27,641 nucleotides of DNA, taken from Planctomycetaceae bacterium (GTDB taxonomy: Bacteria > Planctomycetota > Planctomycetia > Pirellulales > Lacipirellulaceae). The stretch covers positions 35,876-63,516 of the forward strand of contig PATG01000065.1 of assembly GCA_002713555.1 (NCBI GenBank), in the 5' to 3' direction. Of the stretch, positions 7,200 to 17,000 are shown in pieces (the stretch's first letter is position 1; the number at the start of each line of letters is the position of its first letter). Made by a program: the position numbers and the translations under genes. Under the pieces are notes generated by a model. The model was not told where the DNA came from. It did not search any database and was given only the letters and a program-made list of their open reading frames with translations.

Positions 7200-9323
7200 T
7201 TATTCAGACGAACCCCCATCAAAGGAGCCCCCAGTTGACAAACCCCTGTCAAGCAGGCTCTGAGGCATAAGTTTGTCGAGCGCGTATTGGATTTCGTCTT
7301 GGCCTTGAGCGGGAGCCTGGCAGGTAAAACCTTCACAGAGATAGAGCGTCGGCGCATCACCCAACATGGTTTTCCCTTGCAATAGGTCGGAGATTGCCGG
7401 GAAGCCTTTTGTGTCGGGGGCCACCAAGGCGAATACCTTATTGGGTAAAAAACGACCCTGTATTTCGGCCAATGCCTGGCGGCTTGATTCTACATTTCTA
7501 TCACAGGCGAACGCCAATTCGTAAGTTGGTCCCAATTGAAAGTCAACTGCGATGAGTGTCTGGCAAGTTGCAGATGGCGAACGTTGCATGTATTCCATTG
7601 TTGCCAACATCGTTTGTTTCGCCGCATCCTGGTAATTTTGATCCCCGGTAAATTTGGCCAACCGAATCAGAACGGTTGCCGCCATCGCATTACCACTCGG
7701 CACCGCATTGTCGAGAAAATCTTTACTCCGAACGATTAATTTTTCTTGATCGTCTGCCGTGTAATAAAAACCACCCTGGTTTTCAACCTGGAATCTTCTG
7801 AGCACGACCTGCATCAGAGTGGCAGCTTGTTCGAGATAGTGTTCTTCAAAATTAGCCTCGTAGAGCGACACCAGGCCGTTTGCTAGACAAGCATAATCGT
7901 CGAGATAGGCTGCCAGTTTCGCTTGACCATGCCGCCATGTGTGTAACAAACGTCCCTCCGCAGAGCGGAGTTGGTCGAGTAGAAAATCGGCCGTTTTCTT
8001 TCCAGCATCGATGTATTTTTTTTCTCCCAAAACGGATCCTGCACGAGCCATGGCGTCGATCATCAGGCCATTCCAGGCAACAATAACTTTATCGTCCTTA
8101 TGTGGATGGACTCGTTTTTCACGAGCCGCAAATAACTTGGCTCGGCTTTCCTCCAGATTTGCAGTCAATTGCTTTAAATCGATACCGAGCAATTTTGCCT
8201 GTTGCTCCAGTGTTTTGCGTAAGTTGAGAATATTCGTGTGCTCAAAATTCCCAGCGTCCGTAACGTCGTAAACCTGGCAGAAGGTCGCGGCTGCTTCCTC
8301 ATCCAAGATTTCTTGCACTTGTGGTGGCGTCCAGGTATAGAATTTTCCTTCCACACCTTCGCTGTCGGCATCTTCGGTACTGTAGAATCCTCCTTGAGGA
8401 TCCGTCATATCGCGAAGAATGTAGTCGAGTGTTTCACGCACGACACGCGCATAGTTTTCATCACCTGTAACCTGGTAGGCTTCAACATACGTTGTCACCA
8501 ATTGAGCGTTGTCATACAACATTTTCTCAAAGTGTGGCACAAGCCAATGGGGATCGACCGTATAACGGGCAAACCCGCCACCCAAGTGGTCATAAATACC
8601 ACCTGCTGCCATCCGATCAAGCGATTTGACAACCATATTAAGCGATTGCTGGTCGCCATGCCGGTGCCAATACCTGAGCAGTAATTGCAACGACATGGGC
8701 GCAGGAAACTTATTGGGGCCACTACCAAAACCACCGTAGTTGCTATCGAAGGTTTTGCGATGTTGCTCGTAGGCATTCACGAGCAATTCTTTTGTGAGTT
8801 CTTCGTCAGACCCTGCCGTTTGTTCCATACGGACTAGCTCTTGTGTGAGCCTATCTGCCTGGGTGGCAACTGCGTCCCGGTTATTCACCCACGCATCCGA
8901 GACCTTGGCTATTACCTGGTCAAAGCCAATCATGCCGCGTGAAGTACTTGGTGGCCAATAGGTGCCAGCAAAAAACGGCTTCAATTCGGGTGTTAGAAAT
9001 ACACTCATCGGCCAACCGCCGCGCCCAGTCATGATTTGTGTCGCATTCATATAGATTTGATCGAGATCCGGACGTTCTTCACGATCCACTTTAATGCAGA
9101 CAAATTTGTGATTGAGCTCCTTGGCGATCGCTTCGTTCTCAAAGCTCTCGTGCTCCATCACATGACACCAATGGCAAGCCGAGTAACCTATGGACAAAAA
9201 TATGGGCTTCTTCTCTCGCTTGGCTCGATCCAGCGCCTCAGGTCCCCACGGATACCAATCCACTGGATTGTTTTTGTGCTGTAGTAAGTAGGGGCTTGTT
9301 TCGTCAGCAAGATGATTGGGCAT
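7200..9323 (-). CDS. DUF255/YyaL-type thioredoxin-domain protein
   Basis: A 707-residue protein of the widespread DUF255 (YyaL, human SPATA20/SSP411) family. The N-terminal thioredoxin-like domain has [19 protein letters not shown] (14-31) and the redox-type motif C50-H-W-C53-H, followed by [15 protein letters not shown] and [18 protein letters not shown]. The remainder matches the family's large alpha/alpha-barrel region ([75 protein letters not shown]). Length agrees with full-length relatives. Biochemical function is not established for the family; roles as a thioredoxin-like enzyme or N-acylglucosamine epimerase-like protein have been suggested from fold alone. Start ATG 9323 places the usual (M)[12 protein letters not shown] opening at residue 1. 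It converges with the small membrane-protein gene, 61 bases away. Confidence 0.9.
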   Translation of the reverse strand: MPNHLADETSPYLLQHKNNPVDWYPWGPEALDRAKREKKPIFLSIGYSACHWCHVMEHESFENEAIAKELNHKFVCIKVDREERPDLDQIYMNATQIMTGRGGWPMSVFLTPELKPFFAGTYWPPSTSRGMIGFDQVIAKVSDAWVNNRDAVATQADRLTQELVRMEQTAGSDEELTKELLVNAYEQHRKTFDSNYGGFGSGPNKFPAPMSLQLLLRYWHRHGDQQSLNMVVKSLDRMAAGGIYDHLGGGFARYTVDPHWLVPHFEKMLYDNAQLVTTYVEAYQVTGDENYARVVRETLDYILRDMTDPQGGFYSTEDADSEGVEGKFYTWTPPQVQEILDEEAAATFCQVYDVTDAGNFEHTNILNLRKTLEQQAKLLGIDLKQLTANLEESRAKLFAAREKRVHPHKDDKVIVAWNGLMIDAMARAGSVLGEKKYIDAGKKTADFLLDQLRSAEGRLLHTWRHGQAKLAAYLDDYACLANGLVSLYEANFEEHYLEQAATLMQVVLRRFQVENQGGFYYTADDQEKLIVRSKDFLDNAVPSGNAMAATVLIRLAKFTGDQNYQDAAKQTMLATMEYMQRSPSATCQTLIAVDFQLGPTYELAFACDRNVESSRQALAEIQGRFLPNKVFALVAPDTKGFPAISDLLQGKTMLGDAPTLYLCEGFTCQAPAQGQDEIQYALDKLMPQSLLDRGLSTGGSFDGGSSE

Positions 9324-9529
9324 AGCAAACGTTTCGATGTACCGAAGGAATTGTCATTGAAATCAGATCGATTATTCTGAGCGGCGCAACTACAATCTAA
9401 CATTTTCTGTCTGACATTTCGCTACACAATCTGGGATCAGTTACCGAGTGTGGAATTCAAAAATATCAAGGACTTCTTAGAGGCAGAATACAGGGCATCC
9501 CTGCGCTTCGGGAAACACGGATTGGCGCA

Positions 9530-9600
9530 GTCTGTAGGCGTGAAGCGATAGCGCAACGCACCTTTGCCATGCAGAAATAGGTTTGCGCCCAATAATTGTG
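9530..9600. repeat. Degenerate dispersed repeat, second copy
   Basis: GCGCAACGC (9551-9559) and CCAATAATTG (9589-9598) occur in the same order as at 1862-1870 and 1892-1901, 29 versus 21 bases apart. Both copies lie in spacers next to GC-rich self-complementary sequence. Two exact 9-10-base matches in the same order are hard to explain by chance in a 27-kb window. Confidence 0.45.
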
Positions 9601-9644
9601 CTGCCAGTACCCCCGGGCATTTATTGTCCCGCGGCGAGCCTTTC

Positions 9645-9668
9645 CCCCTCCCCATGCTTGGGGAGGGG
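9645..9668. repeat. Perfect 10-bp C/G-rich hairpin
   Basis: CCCCTCCCCA (9645-9654), loop TGCT, TGGGGAGGGG (9659-9668). Very stable, with no T tract after it. Palindromes of this CCCTCCCC/GGGGAGGG type are common interspersed elements in bacterial spacers, so a repeat is more likely than a terminator. Confidence 0.6.
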
Positions 9669-9694
9669 TTGGGGGCTTGTCGTTACCCACATTT

Positions 9695-9728
9695 GTCATT
9701 CCGACCGACCGCAGCGACCGAGGAATCT
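9695..9728. repeat. ATTCC...GGAAT palindromic repeat
   Basis: GTCATTCCGACCGACCGC followed by AGCGACCGAGGAATCT is an imperfect palindrome with ATTCC (9698-9702) and GGAAT (9722-9726) at its ends and a GACCG-rich centre. It matches my memory of a short interspersed repeat seen in many unrelated bacterial genomes (TCATTCCGA...AGCGAGGAATC). No database check was possible. Confidence 0.5.
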
Positions 9729-10202
9729 AGCCCGTAGCTGAGTGGGCAGTAGGCCGGACCAAGCGCCTTGAGAAAATGATCCTGGACCACGAAGACGTCC
9801 GGAAACGTTATTTGGAATGCGTGCAGCTACACACTGACTTGACGCAGCATTTCAAGGTACCGCCGACGGAAGATAATACGGGTTCTGTCCAATCTCCCGT
9901 TCTTGGTTTCCTGGGAGATAATCAACCCAAAAGCGACTCTTGGCCGCCCGTATCGGAATAAACGATCCTGACATAAGGGAAACTCGTTTAAAATTCTAAT
10001 TGCTCCTTCCCCGAACTGTACAATTCGCCTTAGAAATCTCCTCGAATTCGGGACATTCTTTCGGTCCTGAATCAATTCGAGCGAGAGGATTCAGGATTTT
10101 TTGAACCGGTTCTAGTTTCTTTTGCAAGCGCTGCCCGTTATTCTGCTAGTGGCTCCCGCGAGGGAGCAGAATCCACCCACATACTATTTTTGCGCGGAGA
10201 CC

Positions 10203-10703
10203 CTGGCCACGGCTAAGCAAGGTAAAAATAAAACGACTAGCAAAGACGAGGCGAAGAACGAAAAAGTAATCGCCCAAAATCGCAAAGCGCGCCACGATTA
10301 CCATGTGCTTGATTCGCTGGAGTGTGGTATTGTGCTGACCGGTAGCGAGGTGAAAAGCCTGCGCAATGGCTTGCTCTCTATGGAAGAAGCTTACGGGCGG
10401 GTGATGGACAATGAGTTGTGGCTCTTAGGATGCAATATTCAGGAATACAGTTATGCCCACCAACTCAATCATATTCCCAAACGTCCGCGAAAGTTATTGC
10501 TCCACCGTCGTGAAATTCGAAAATTCGCCGCCCAAGCGTATGAGAAAAACCTCACCCTGATACCACTGAAAATGTATTTCAAGCGCGGCCGTGCCAAGGT
10601 TTTGATGGGAATCTGCCGAGGCAAAAAACTTTACGACAAACGCGAAACATTGAAGAAAAAGGCCATGCAGCGAGACATGGAACGCGGTATGAGAAGGGAC
10701 TAG
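10203..10703 (+). CDS. smpB: SmpB, tmRNA-binding protein
   Basis: SmpB binds tmRNA (SsrA) and brings it to stalled ribosomes for trans-translation. The conserved core is complete: NRKARHDYHVLDSLECGIVL, TGSEVKSLRNGLLSMEEAYG, ELWLLGCNIQEYSYAHQLNHIPKRPRKLLLHRREIRKF (read in parts), LIPLKMYFKRGRAKVLMGICRGKKLYDKRETLKKK and a basic C-terminal tail. The frame is open from TTG 10122 (193 residues), but that start has no Shine-Dalgarno site and adds an atypical leader. GTG 10149 is also unsupported. From CTG 10203, preceded by GGAG at 10196-10199 (close spacing), the protein is 166 residues (MATAKQGKNKTTSK...), the usual SmpB length with the usual Lys-rich N-terminus. No ATG fits. The start is therefore uncertain. 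No tmRNA gene is visible nearby. Confidence 0.9.
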   Translation: MATAKQGKNKTTSKDEAKNEKVIAQNRKARHDYHVLDSLECGIVLTGSEVKSLRNGLLSMEEAYGRVMDNELWLLGCNIQEYSYAHQLNHIPKRPRKLLLHRREIRKFAAQAYEKNLTLIPLKMYFKRGRAKVLMGICRGKKLYDKRETLKKKAMQRDMERGMRRD

Positions 10704-10741
10704 CGCTTATATTCCTATCTGCTACGGTAGCCTTAAGTGGG

Positions 10742-10771
10742 CCCCCTTGCCCAGAAGACAGAGGAAGGGGG
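10742..10771. terminator. Possible bidirectional terminator hairpin between smpB and the ketosynthase-like gene
   Basis: CCCCCTT (10742-10748) and AAGGGGG (10765-10771) form a 7-bp stem around a 16-base loop in the 100-base spacer between two convergent genes. No long T tract follows, so this rests on position and stem strength. Confidence 0.35.
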
Positions 10772-10803
10772 ATTTGGGGAGCTTCTCTTGATGGAATACT
10801 CTT

Positions 10804-12054
10804 TTACTCAGCTCTAACGAGTAGCGCGCTGGCCTGGCCTGTCAGCTTGTGATTCAGGGCTAAAACGATAGGTGATGTGGGCGCCTGAGGTTTGGTAACC
10901 ACGTTCACAGGACAAGCCGGATCGGCTTTTTCGTAATTGAGAGTTGGTGGCACCAGTCCTTGCTCAAGCCCCATCAAGCTGATCGCCAATTCGGCAGCTC
11001 CACCTGCTGCACCAAGATTTCCCATAAAGCTTTTGAGCGCTGTCACCGGAACATCACCAAGAATCTGTTCAATTTTTTGAGCTTCGATGGCGTCATCTTC
11101 GCAAGTACCCAATCCGTGGGCATTCACATGGCCAATATCGTTCGCCGACATTTGACTCATGGCAAGGGCCGCTTCAATGGCCTGTCCAATGGATTGGCCT
11201 GTTGGCTGTTTGGTATCCGCACACGGCTCACACCGTCGCCCATAACCCAGAAGACTTGCTTGAATCTTGACTCCCCGCTGCTGAGCGTGGGCCCTGCTTT
11301 CAAGCACGAAAACAGCCGAACCCTCGCTCCCCACCGCACCACTGCGATCCGCATCAAATGGCCGGCACGCGCCAGCTGGATCTTCAATACGGCGTGACAT
11401 TCGTGCTCCACCGTGCCAAGCCAAATCGACTAAAGAGAGCATGGAACTTGCACCGCCCGCGATCATGATATCTGCATGGCCGCGAGCAATCACATCTGCG
11501 GCTTCGATCATGGCGTGCAGGCTGGAAACGTCTCCATGAATAATCGAATTATTGGGGCCCCGACAATCATGAGCGATACCTACATGACAAGCAGTCATGT
11601 TTGGCAAATACTTAAGCATCCAAAGCGGGTACAACTCTCGCATACCCTCGCTCCACCGCCGAATATCAAATTTTTGCTCCTTGCAGGCAGCACGAAAAAT
11701 TCCCGCCAACTCATCAATTTCGGAGCGTAAACTGTTTGTACCCAGGACCACACCAATCCGGTCAGGGTCAAATATTGCTTCGGCCAACGCCGCATCTTCC
11801 CAGGCAAACTCGGCTGCTGTAAATCCGAGTTGTGTCTCACGACACATGACCTTCAAGCTTTTACGCGGTTTGACGTATTGCTTGGGCTCAAAGTCAGGTA
11901 CGACCCCGCCAATAGGGACTGGATAATTTGCTTCTACCAGGTGTGGCAATGATCGCACACCGCTCTGCCGATTCTCAATAGTCGACCAAACGTCCGCACG
12001 GCCCACGCCTAAAGGACAGGCAATACCGATACCAGTAATAACAACTTCTTGCAC
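10804..12054 (-). CDS. Ketosynthase-like (FabF-fold) protein lacking the catalytic Cys and one His
   Basis: A 416-residue thiolase-fold protein aligned along its length with beta-ketoacyl-ACP synthase II: VVITGIGIACPLGVG at the N-terminus, HADIMIAGGASSM (193-205), NAHGLGTCEDDAIEAQ (311-326), KSFMGNLGAAGGAAELA (341-357). The FabF nucleophile motif (A-C-T-S) reads HGDVSS, placing Asp175 where Cys should be. His313 and Lys341 are kept, but the second catalytic His is Asn346. The FabF gating loop FGFGGTN near the C-terminus reads HKLTGQA. It should therefore be unable to form an acyl-enzyme by the standard mechanism. A decarboxylase-like, chain-length-factor-like or structural partner role is possible. 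The intact segment GIAHDCRGPNNS suggests a conserved variant rather than a decaying gene. ATG 12054 gives the standard N-terminus. The gene is divergent from a desaturase gene. Confidence 0.85.
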   Translation of the reverse strand: MQEVVITGIGIACPLGVGRADVWSTIENRQSGVRSLPHLVEANYPVPIGGVVPDFEPKQYVKPRKSLKVMCRETQLGFTAAEFAWEDAALAEAIFDPDRIGVVLGTNSLRSEIDELAGIFRAACKEQKFDIRRWSEGMRELYPLWMLKYLPNMTACHVGIAHDCRGPNNSIIHGDVSSLHAMIEAADVIARGHADIMIAGGASSMLSLVDLAWHGGARMSRRIEDPAGACRPFDADRSGAVGSEGSAVFVLESRAHAQQRGVKIQASLLGYGRRCEPCADTKQPTGQSIGQAIEAALAMSQMSANDIGHVNAHGLGTCEDDAIEAQKIEQILGDVPVTALKSFMGNLGAAGGAAELAISLMGLEQGLVPPTLNYEKADPACPVNVVTKPQAPTSPIVLALNHKLTGQASALLVRAE

Positions 12055-12392
12055 GGGAAATGATAGGGTAAGAATTTAGAATTGCCAGCCAATACGGGTG
12101 TTCCAATATCGGGATTCCAGCGTTCGGTCGCTAGTAATTTGGAGTACGGCGATTGGGGTCAACCCTGCTGAGTCGGCACCGGGCTTTCAGTTAATGGCGA
12201 TTTGATGAAAACCTACGTCCCTCCAGTCTATCCATGCTCCTCAGGGCCAACAAGCAGTCGCCGAGCACTAAGCCTAGTCAGCACTTTGTCTGCGGGATAA
12301 AATCGACTCCCGAGTACTAATTCCCGCATCACAGTCGGACAGAACACCGTAATCACTCAAGTTTGCCTGAATGATACCTTTGGAGACAACTT
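12055..12392. other. Divergent promoter spacer of the ketosynthase-like and desaturase genes
   Basis: About 340 bases. I looked for an acyl-carrier-protein gene because the reverse strand contains a GADSAGL stretch near 12160-12180, but that frame is closed by a stop at about 12190 and has no start. No strong promoter match or hairpin stands out. A Shine-Dalgarno-like GGAG at 12382-12385 belongs to the desaturase start. Confidence 0.45.
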
Positions 12393-13529
12393 TTGGCTGC
12401 AACCGTAAACCATGCTCCTGTTCCCGCGGGCGACCATTCGCACGAATTCTCGCTTTCCGAAGCTCGTCGGATCGTCGGAGAATTCTTCAGCCCCAATCCG
12501 TGGGTTTATTGGCCTGACTTTCTATTCAGCATAGCGTTCGGAGTTTTCTTCTTTGGGCTCGTGCATTACCCAGAAACGGTGACCACCGACACCTTCTGGC
12601 ATTGGCCCATTCGGATAGCCAGTTTTATTATCTCGTCGCTCCTGTATTACCGGGCCGTACTTTTTATTCATGAACTCGTACATATCCGCGATGGCGAATT
12701 CAAGACCTTCCGCTTTGTTTGGAATCTATTATGTGGTATTCCGTTTTTGATACCCACCTTCGTGTACTACACACATCTCGATCACCATCGACGCAAGCAC
12801 TATGGTACGGAAGAAGACGGTGAATACATCCCGCTTGCCAGCCTGCCAGCCTGGCAAATTATCTACTACCTATCGCAAGTGTTTGTGATCCCCGTACTGG
12901 CCGTAATTCGATTTGGCATTCTGACACCACTGACGTGGGTCAGTCGCCCGCTCCGTAATTGGGTCCATCGTCATGCCTCATCGATGATCATGGACCCCAT
13001 GTATATTCGCCCTTTGCCAACACCACGCGTGTTGCGCATCATGCGGATGCAAGAAGTGTTCTGTTTTTTATGGATAGCATTCATTGCCGTTCGCCTGACG
13101 ACCTCATTTGGTTTGATGTTCGACGAACCCCTTCCGTGGACTTTTTTGTTGCAAGTCTATTGCACGGGAGTGTTTATTATCGGGATCAACGCCCTGCGCA
13201 CCCTAGGGGCACATCGCTGGACCAACGATGGCACAGAGATGAATTTTGTCGAGCAAATGCTCGACTCTGTGAATTTCCCAAACAATCCGCTCATTGCAGG
13301 ACTCTGGGCACCCGTTGGACTGCGCTTTCATGCCTTGCACCACATCTTCCCCTCCATGCCTTATCACGCCTTGCCTACAGCCCACAAAAGACTCATGCAG
13401 GAATTGCCAGCCGACTCACCGTATCGGCAGTGCAGCGCAAATTCGCTCAGCGAGGTCATGGCAACATTGTGGCGCAGGTCGCGCAAAAACGGGTTCTTCA
13501 AACGCCGAGACGCTGAACCAGCCGCTTGA
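12393..13529 (+). CDS. Membrane fatty-acid desaturase
   Basis: A 378-residue integral membrane di-iron desaturase. The three histidine boxes are present: HELVH (93-97), HLDHH (128-132) and HALHH (313-317) followed by IFPSMPYH, plus GAHRW at 272-276. Hydrophobic segments flank the boxes (about 42-57, 75-92, 110-126, 157-172, 222-240, 250-265), consistent with the usual four-helix topology. The family introduces double bonds into acyl chains of lipids or acyl-CoA using O2 and an electron donor. The regiospecificity cannot be inferred. The start is TTG 12393, supported by GGAG seven bases upstream. The divergent ketosynthase-like neighbour suggests a lipid-modification context, but co-regulation is inference. 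Related enzymes act on carotenoids or sphingolipids, so the substrate is open. Confidence 0.88.
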   Translation: MAATVNHAPVPAGDHSHEFSLSEARRIVGEFFSPNPWVYWPDFLFSIAFGVFFFGLVHYPETVTTDTFWHWPIRIASFIISSLLYYRAVLFIHELVHIRDGEFKTFRFVWNLLCGIPFLIPTFVYYTHLDHHRRKHYGTEEDGEYIPLASLPAWQIIYYLSQVFVIPVLAVIRFGILTPLTWVSRPLRNWVHRHASSMIMDPMYIRPLPTPRVLRIMRMQEVFCFLWIAFIAVRLTTSFGLMFDEPLPWTFLLQVYCTGVFIIGINALRTLGAHRWTNDGTEMNFVEQMLDSVNFPNNPLIAGLWAPVGLRFHALHHIFPSMPYHALPTAHKRLMQELPADSPYRQCSANSLSEVMATLWRRSRKNGFFKRRDAEPAA

Positions 13530-14001
13530 AGAAGCGAGTGCTCTACACATCATTTCACAAGTGTCGGTGTGATGACAACATAAGTACCCTGCTCTGGAGG
13601 CAAACGCCGGGGGTGCTGAAAAGGTGCTTTCATGAAAACTGTTCTGCCTTGTTGGACCAACATACTAGGGCAACTTTCGAAAATACATTCCGGTCGTAGG
13701 GAAATTCGCCTAGAATTTCGGTGGGCACCGTTGGGTGGAGCGCTGCCGAAAGCCTTGGCGGCTTTCGCTACGCATAAGGGTAAGTTGCTCTAGGCCCTTT
13801 TGCCTGGATTGTAACCATCACTCTCGTAGTGATGAAAGGGAGCACCAAAGCAGGATGTCCAATCCCAGCGGTTAGCCACATAACAGCCGCTGCCTGGCAA
13901 ACATCATGCGGAGCATGATGGCTACAACACATGCACTCAAGTCAGAAGATGGGTGCAATTCACCCTATCAGGTGATAGCATTCCACGGGGCAATGCGCAC
14001 G
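13530..14001. other. Hairpin-dense convergent spacer between desaturase and uvrA
   Basis: About 470 bases. A 53-codon frame at about 13632 runs through one of the palindromes and is not credible. Five short perfect hairpins lie in 13747-13978: CGAAAGCC/GGCTTTCG (13747-13767), CATCACT/AGTGATG (13816-13834), CATCATGC/GCATGATG (13902-13920), GGGTG/CACCC (13951-13965) and CTATCA/TGATAG (13965-13978). None has a classical T tract. Some may act in transcription termination of the two converging genes, and the cluster looks like accumulated palindromic repeats. Confidence 0.55.
13902..13920. repeat. Perfect 8-bp hairpin with 3-base loop
   Basis: CATCATGC, loop GGA, GCATGATG. This is the tightest of the five hairpins in the spacer downstream of uvrA. 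Confidence 0.6.
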
Positions 14002-17000
14002 CTAGCCAGTCGTAATCTCTGCTGCGGCTCCGCGAACTGCTTCCAGATGCTCGATCAAGAAGGATGCTAAATCACCCTGGTTCAAGTCAGCAGGTGACTC
14101 AAATCGCAACTTGACCTGGTCGCGATCTTCGCCCGGAGTAATCGTGCGCTGTGAAGCAAGTGCTGAAATGCGCCCCGTGGCAAAAGCACCCGCTGGACCG
14201 CTCAGTACCAGATCAACGCCTGCCAGGCGCTTCGTGTAGACGGTTGCCCACGGCTCGCGCTGCTCCGCGACTCGCAAATGAACGACTTGCTGGTTATTCC
14301 ATAGAAACTGTGAACCGTTGGTATCGGTCCCGGCAACCTCACCCAAGTTTTCCAGCAGATCTTCCAGGACTTCGTTGGGCCAATGGGGCGTTTTGCCGGG
14401 CGGAAAACCTTTGCGAGCCAAGTGCCAACGCCTGCCCAGAACTTTCCAAGGCATCACGTCTTCAGGTTTTTGCTCGATTCGCTGCGTAAACTTTTGAAAA
14501 CCTTGCACTGCTTTTTCGAGAAATTCCCAAAATGCGGGTGTGTCCAATTCGGCACGACTGTAGGCAGCAATCTGCACTTCTTGCCAGGGGCCCCTCAAAT
14601 TCTTGCATTTGATGCGCGGACCACGACTGTAAGCTTCGATCTCAGGCAAGTCATTGAGTGTTTTCAAATCCAGATCGATCATTAACTCATCACGCTGGAA
14701 TGTCTTCTTTGCGGTTCGAAATTTTAGTTTGAGGAGCCATGGCTCACCGGTAATGGCATGAAAAAACCAGCCATCGCTCTTCTTTTCGGCGGCCACCTCT
14801 ACAATCGTGCGCGAGTTCCAGTTGGTTTCGCTGAAATTGCCCAATTCCTGAATGCGTCGCTCGATCTTATCCAGCAGCTTGCCATCCCAATGACATTTTT
14901 CTCCCGCTCGGCTCACTCGATCGTGTGTGTGCCAACGACGCCCATCAATCTCCCAGGGCATCTTTACATTTTCACCCAATTGATTGATATCAAGGTCATC
15001 CTCTCGCCGGGCGTCGGCGGCTGCAAAATCGTAAATCTTTCGCTCTTTACGAGGACCGGCAGCGAGCACCGGAGCAAGTGCGAGAGCCGTATGCGAGACT
15101 TTTGCAGTGGGTGCTTTACGTCTGGGGGCCTTCTTGACTGTCGCTTTCTTTTTTTGCGATCCACTTTTTGCCTGAGAAATTCCTGCAACAATTTGTTCTG
15201 GAGTCCCCTCAGCCACTACGGTTCCTCCACCAGCACCAGCTTCAGGACCAATATCTATGATCCAATCGGCCTGTTTGATAACATCCAGGTTGTGCTCAAT
15301 GACCAGCACCGTGTTGCCCAGATCAACGAGCCGATGGAGTACATCAAGGAGTTTGACGATATCGTTGAAGTGCAGACCCGTTGTAGGCTCGTCGAGTACG
15401 TAAAGCGTTTTGCCCGTGTCGGGACGAGCAAGCTCCGAAGCAAGCTTGACACGCTGCGCTTCACCTCCTGAGAGTGTTGCAGCGCTCTGGCCAAGAGCAA
15501 CGTAATCCAGACCCACATCGCAAAGTGTCTGAAGGATACGTCGAATTTTGGGGATATTCTTGAACAACTCAAGTGCCTCACCGCACGACATCTCCAACAC
15601 ATCCGCTATCGAACGACCGCAGTAACGTACATCAAGTGTTTCAGGATTGTAACGCTTGCCATAGCACGTATCGCAGTCGACCCACACATCCGGCAAAAAG
15701 TGCATTTCGATGCATATCTGACCAGCACCTTCGCACGTATCACAACGTCCACCTGGAACATTAAAACTAAACCGTCTGGCAGAATAACCTCGCAATTTTG
15801 CCTCAGGAAGTTGGGCAAACAATTGCCGGATCAATTCAAACAGCCCCGTGTAGGTAGCCGGGTTCGAAGTAGGCGTGTTGCCCAGAGGACGTTGGTCGAC
15901 ACGGATCACCTTATCGATTTTCTCAACACCCACAATTCGGTCGTGTGCTCCAGGATTGGTTCCTGCGCGATGGAGCATGCGTGCCAATTGAGCGTAGAGG
16001 ATCTCTTGGACCAACGAACTTTTTCCACTGCCACTCACACCCGTCACCGTGGTGAGCGTGCCCAGAGGAATTGCAACATCGATGTTCTTCAGATTATGGT
16101 GACGCGCACCTACCACCCGAAGGATGGAGCTGTTGGGTGGGAGCTGGGAAGACTTTTTCGTGTTGCCTTTTCTGCGCGTCGCCCCTGGGACTTCGATTCT
16201 CCTAGTCTTGGGAACGGGTATCGCCTTCTTGCCTGACAAATAGGGCCCCGTCACACTCTTCCGCTTGCTGGCAACTTGTTCAGGAGTCCCCCGCGCAACA
16301 ATTTCACCACCCAAACGACCTGCGGCAGGACCAAAGTCGAGTAGACTATCGGCACTGGCAACCACATCACGATCATGCTCCACGACCAGCAGGGTATTTC
16401 CAAGATCGCGCAACTTGTGCAATGCCTGAATCAAACGCTGATTGTCGCGTGGATGGAGACCTATCGTGGGTTCGTCCAGCACATAGAGCACACCGCACAG
16501 GCCACTCCCAACCTGACTTGCCAGGCGGATTCGTTGTGATTCACCTCCTGATAGTGTGGGAGCCTGACGGCCAATGGTCAGATATTCCAATCCCACATCG
16601 ACAAGAAATGTAAGTCGGTTGCTTATCTCGCGAATCAACTCGCCAGCCACTTTCTTTTCTGCCTTGGAAAGCTTCCATTTTTGTACGACTGGAAATAACT
16701 GGCCCAGAGGCAAACGACAATACTCGGCAATCGTACGTCCCGCAAACTGCATGGAAGATGCATCATCGCGTAACCGGCTTCCCCCACACTGACTGCACTC
16801 TATTTCGTCAACCAAATGCTCTAGTCTGGCTCGCAGACGAGGCGACAAGCGTGAAGCTTCTTCCAGGGCCGGATAAAGGCCTTTGTACTGAAAACGGAAC
16901 GTACTTCCCGTTTTCTCCTGATTTTTCTTTTTCGCTCTGCGCACCTCACTATCCATTTTGACCTCAATCCACTCCTCGCCCGTGCCGTACAAGACAATGC

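Larger units (their letters stand above)
9324..10202. other. Repeat-rich spacer between the DUF255 gene and smpB
   Basis: Up to 880 bases without a supported gene. It holds a degenerate repeat at 9530-9600 (GCGCAACGC and CCAATAATTG, shared with 1862-1901), a 10-bp C/G hairpin at 9645-9668 and an ATTCC...GGAAT palindromic element at 9695-9728. Two overlapping short frames (9776-9961 plus, 9827-10075 minus) have no recognisable protein features and I do not call either. The smpB start is ambiguous, so the right-hand end of the spacer may lie at 10121 or 10202. Confidence 0.5.

Noticed and set aside
9776..10075. Two overlapping short frames on opposite strands upstream of smpB
   Set aside because: Neither has a recognisable motif or a ribosome binding site. 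They lie in a repeat-rich spacer and exclude each other.
12100..12200. Possible acyl-carrier-protein remnant (GADSAGL) next to the ketosynthase-like gene
   Set aside because: The frame is closed by a stop directly upstream, has no start, and the rest does not resemble an ACP.
14758..15471. A 237-codon plus-strand frame opposite uvrA
   Set aside because: It is antisense to conserved UvrA coding sequence, including an ABC signature and Walker B, and its translation is not protein-like. Several similar shadows cover the rest of uvrA.
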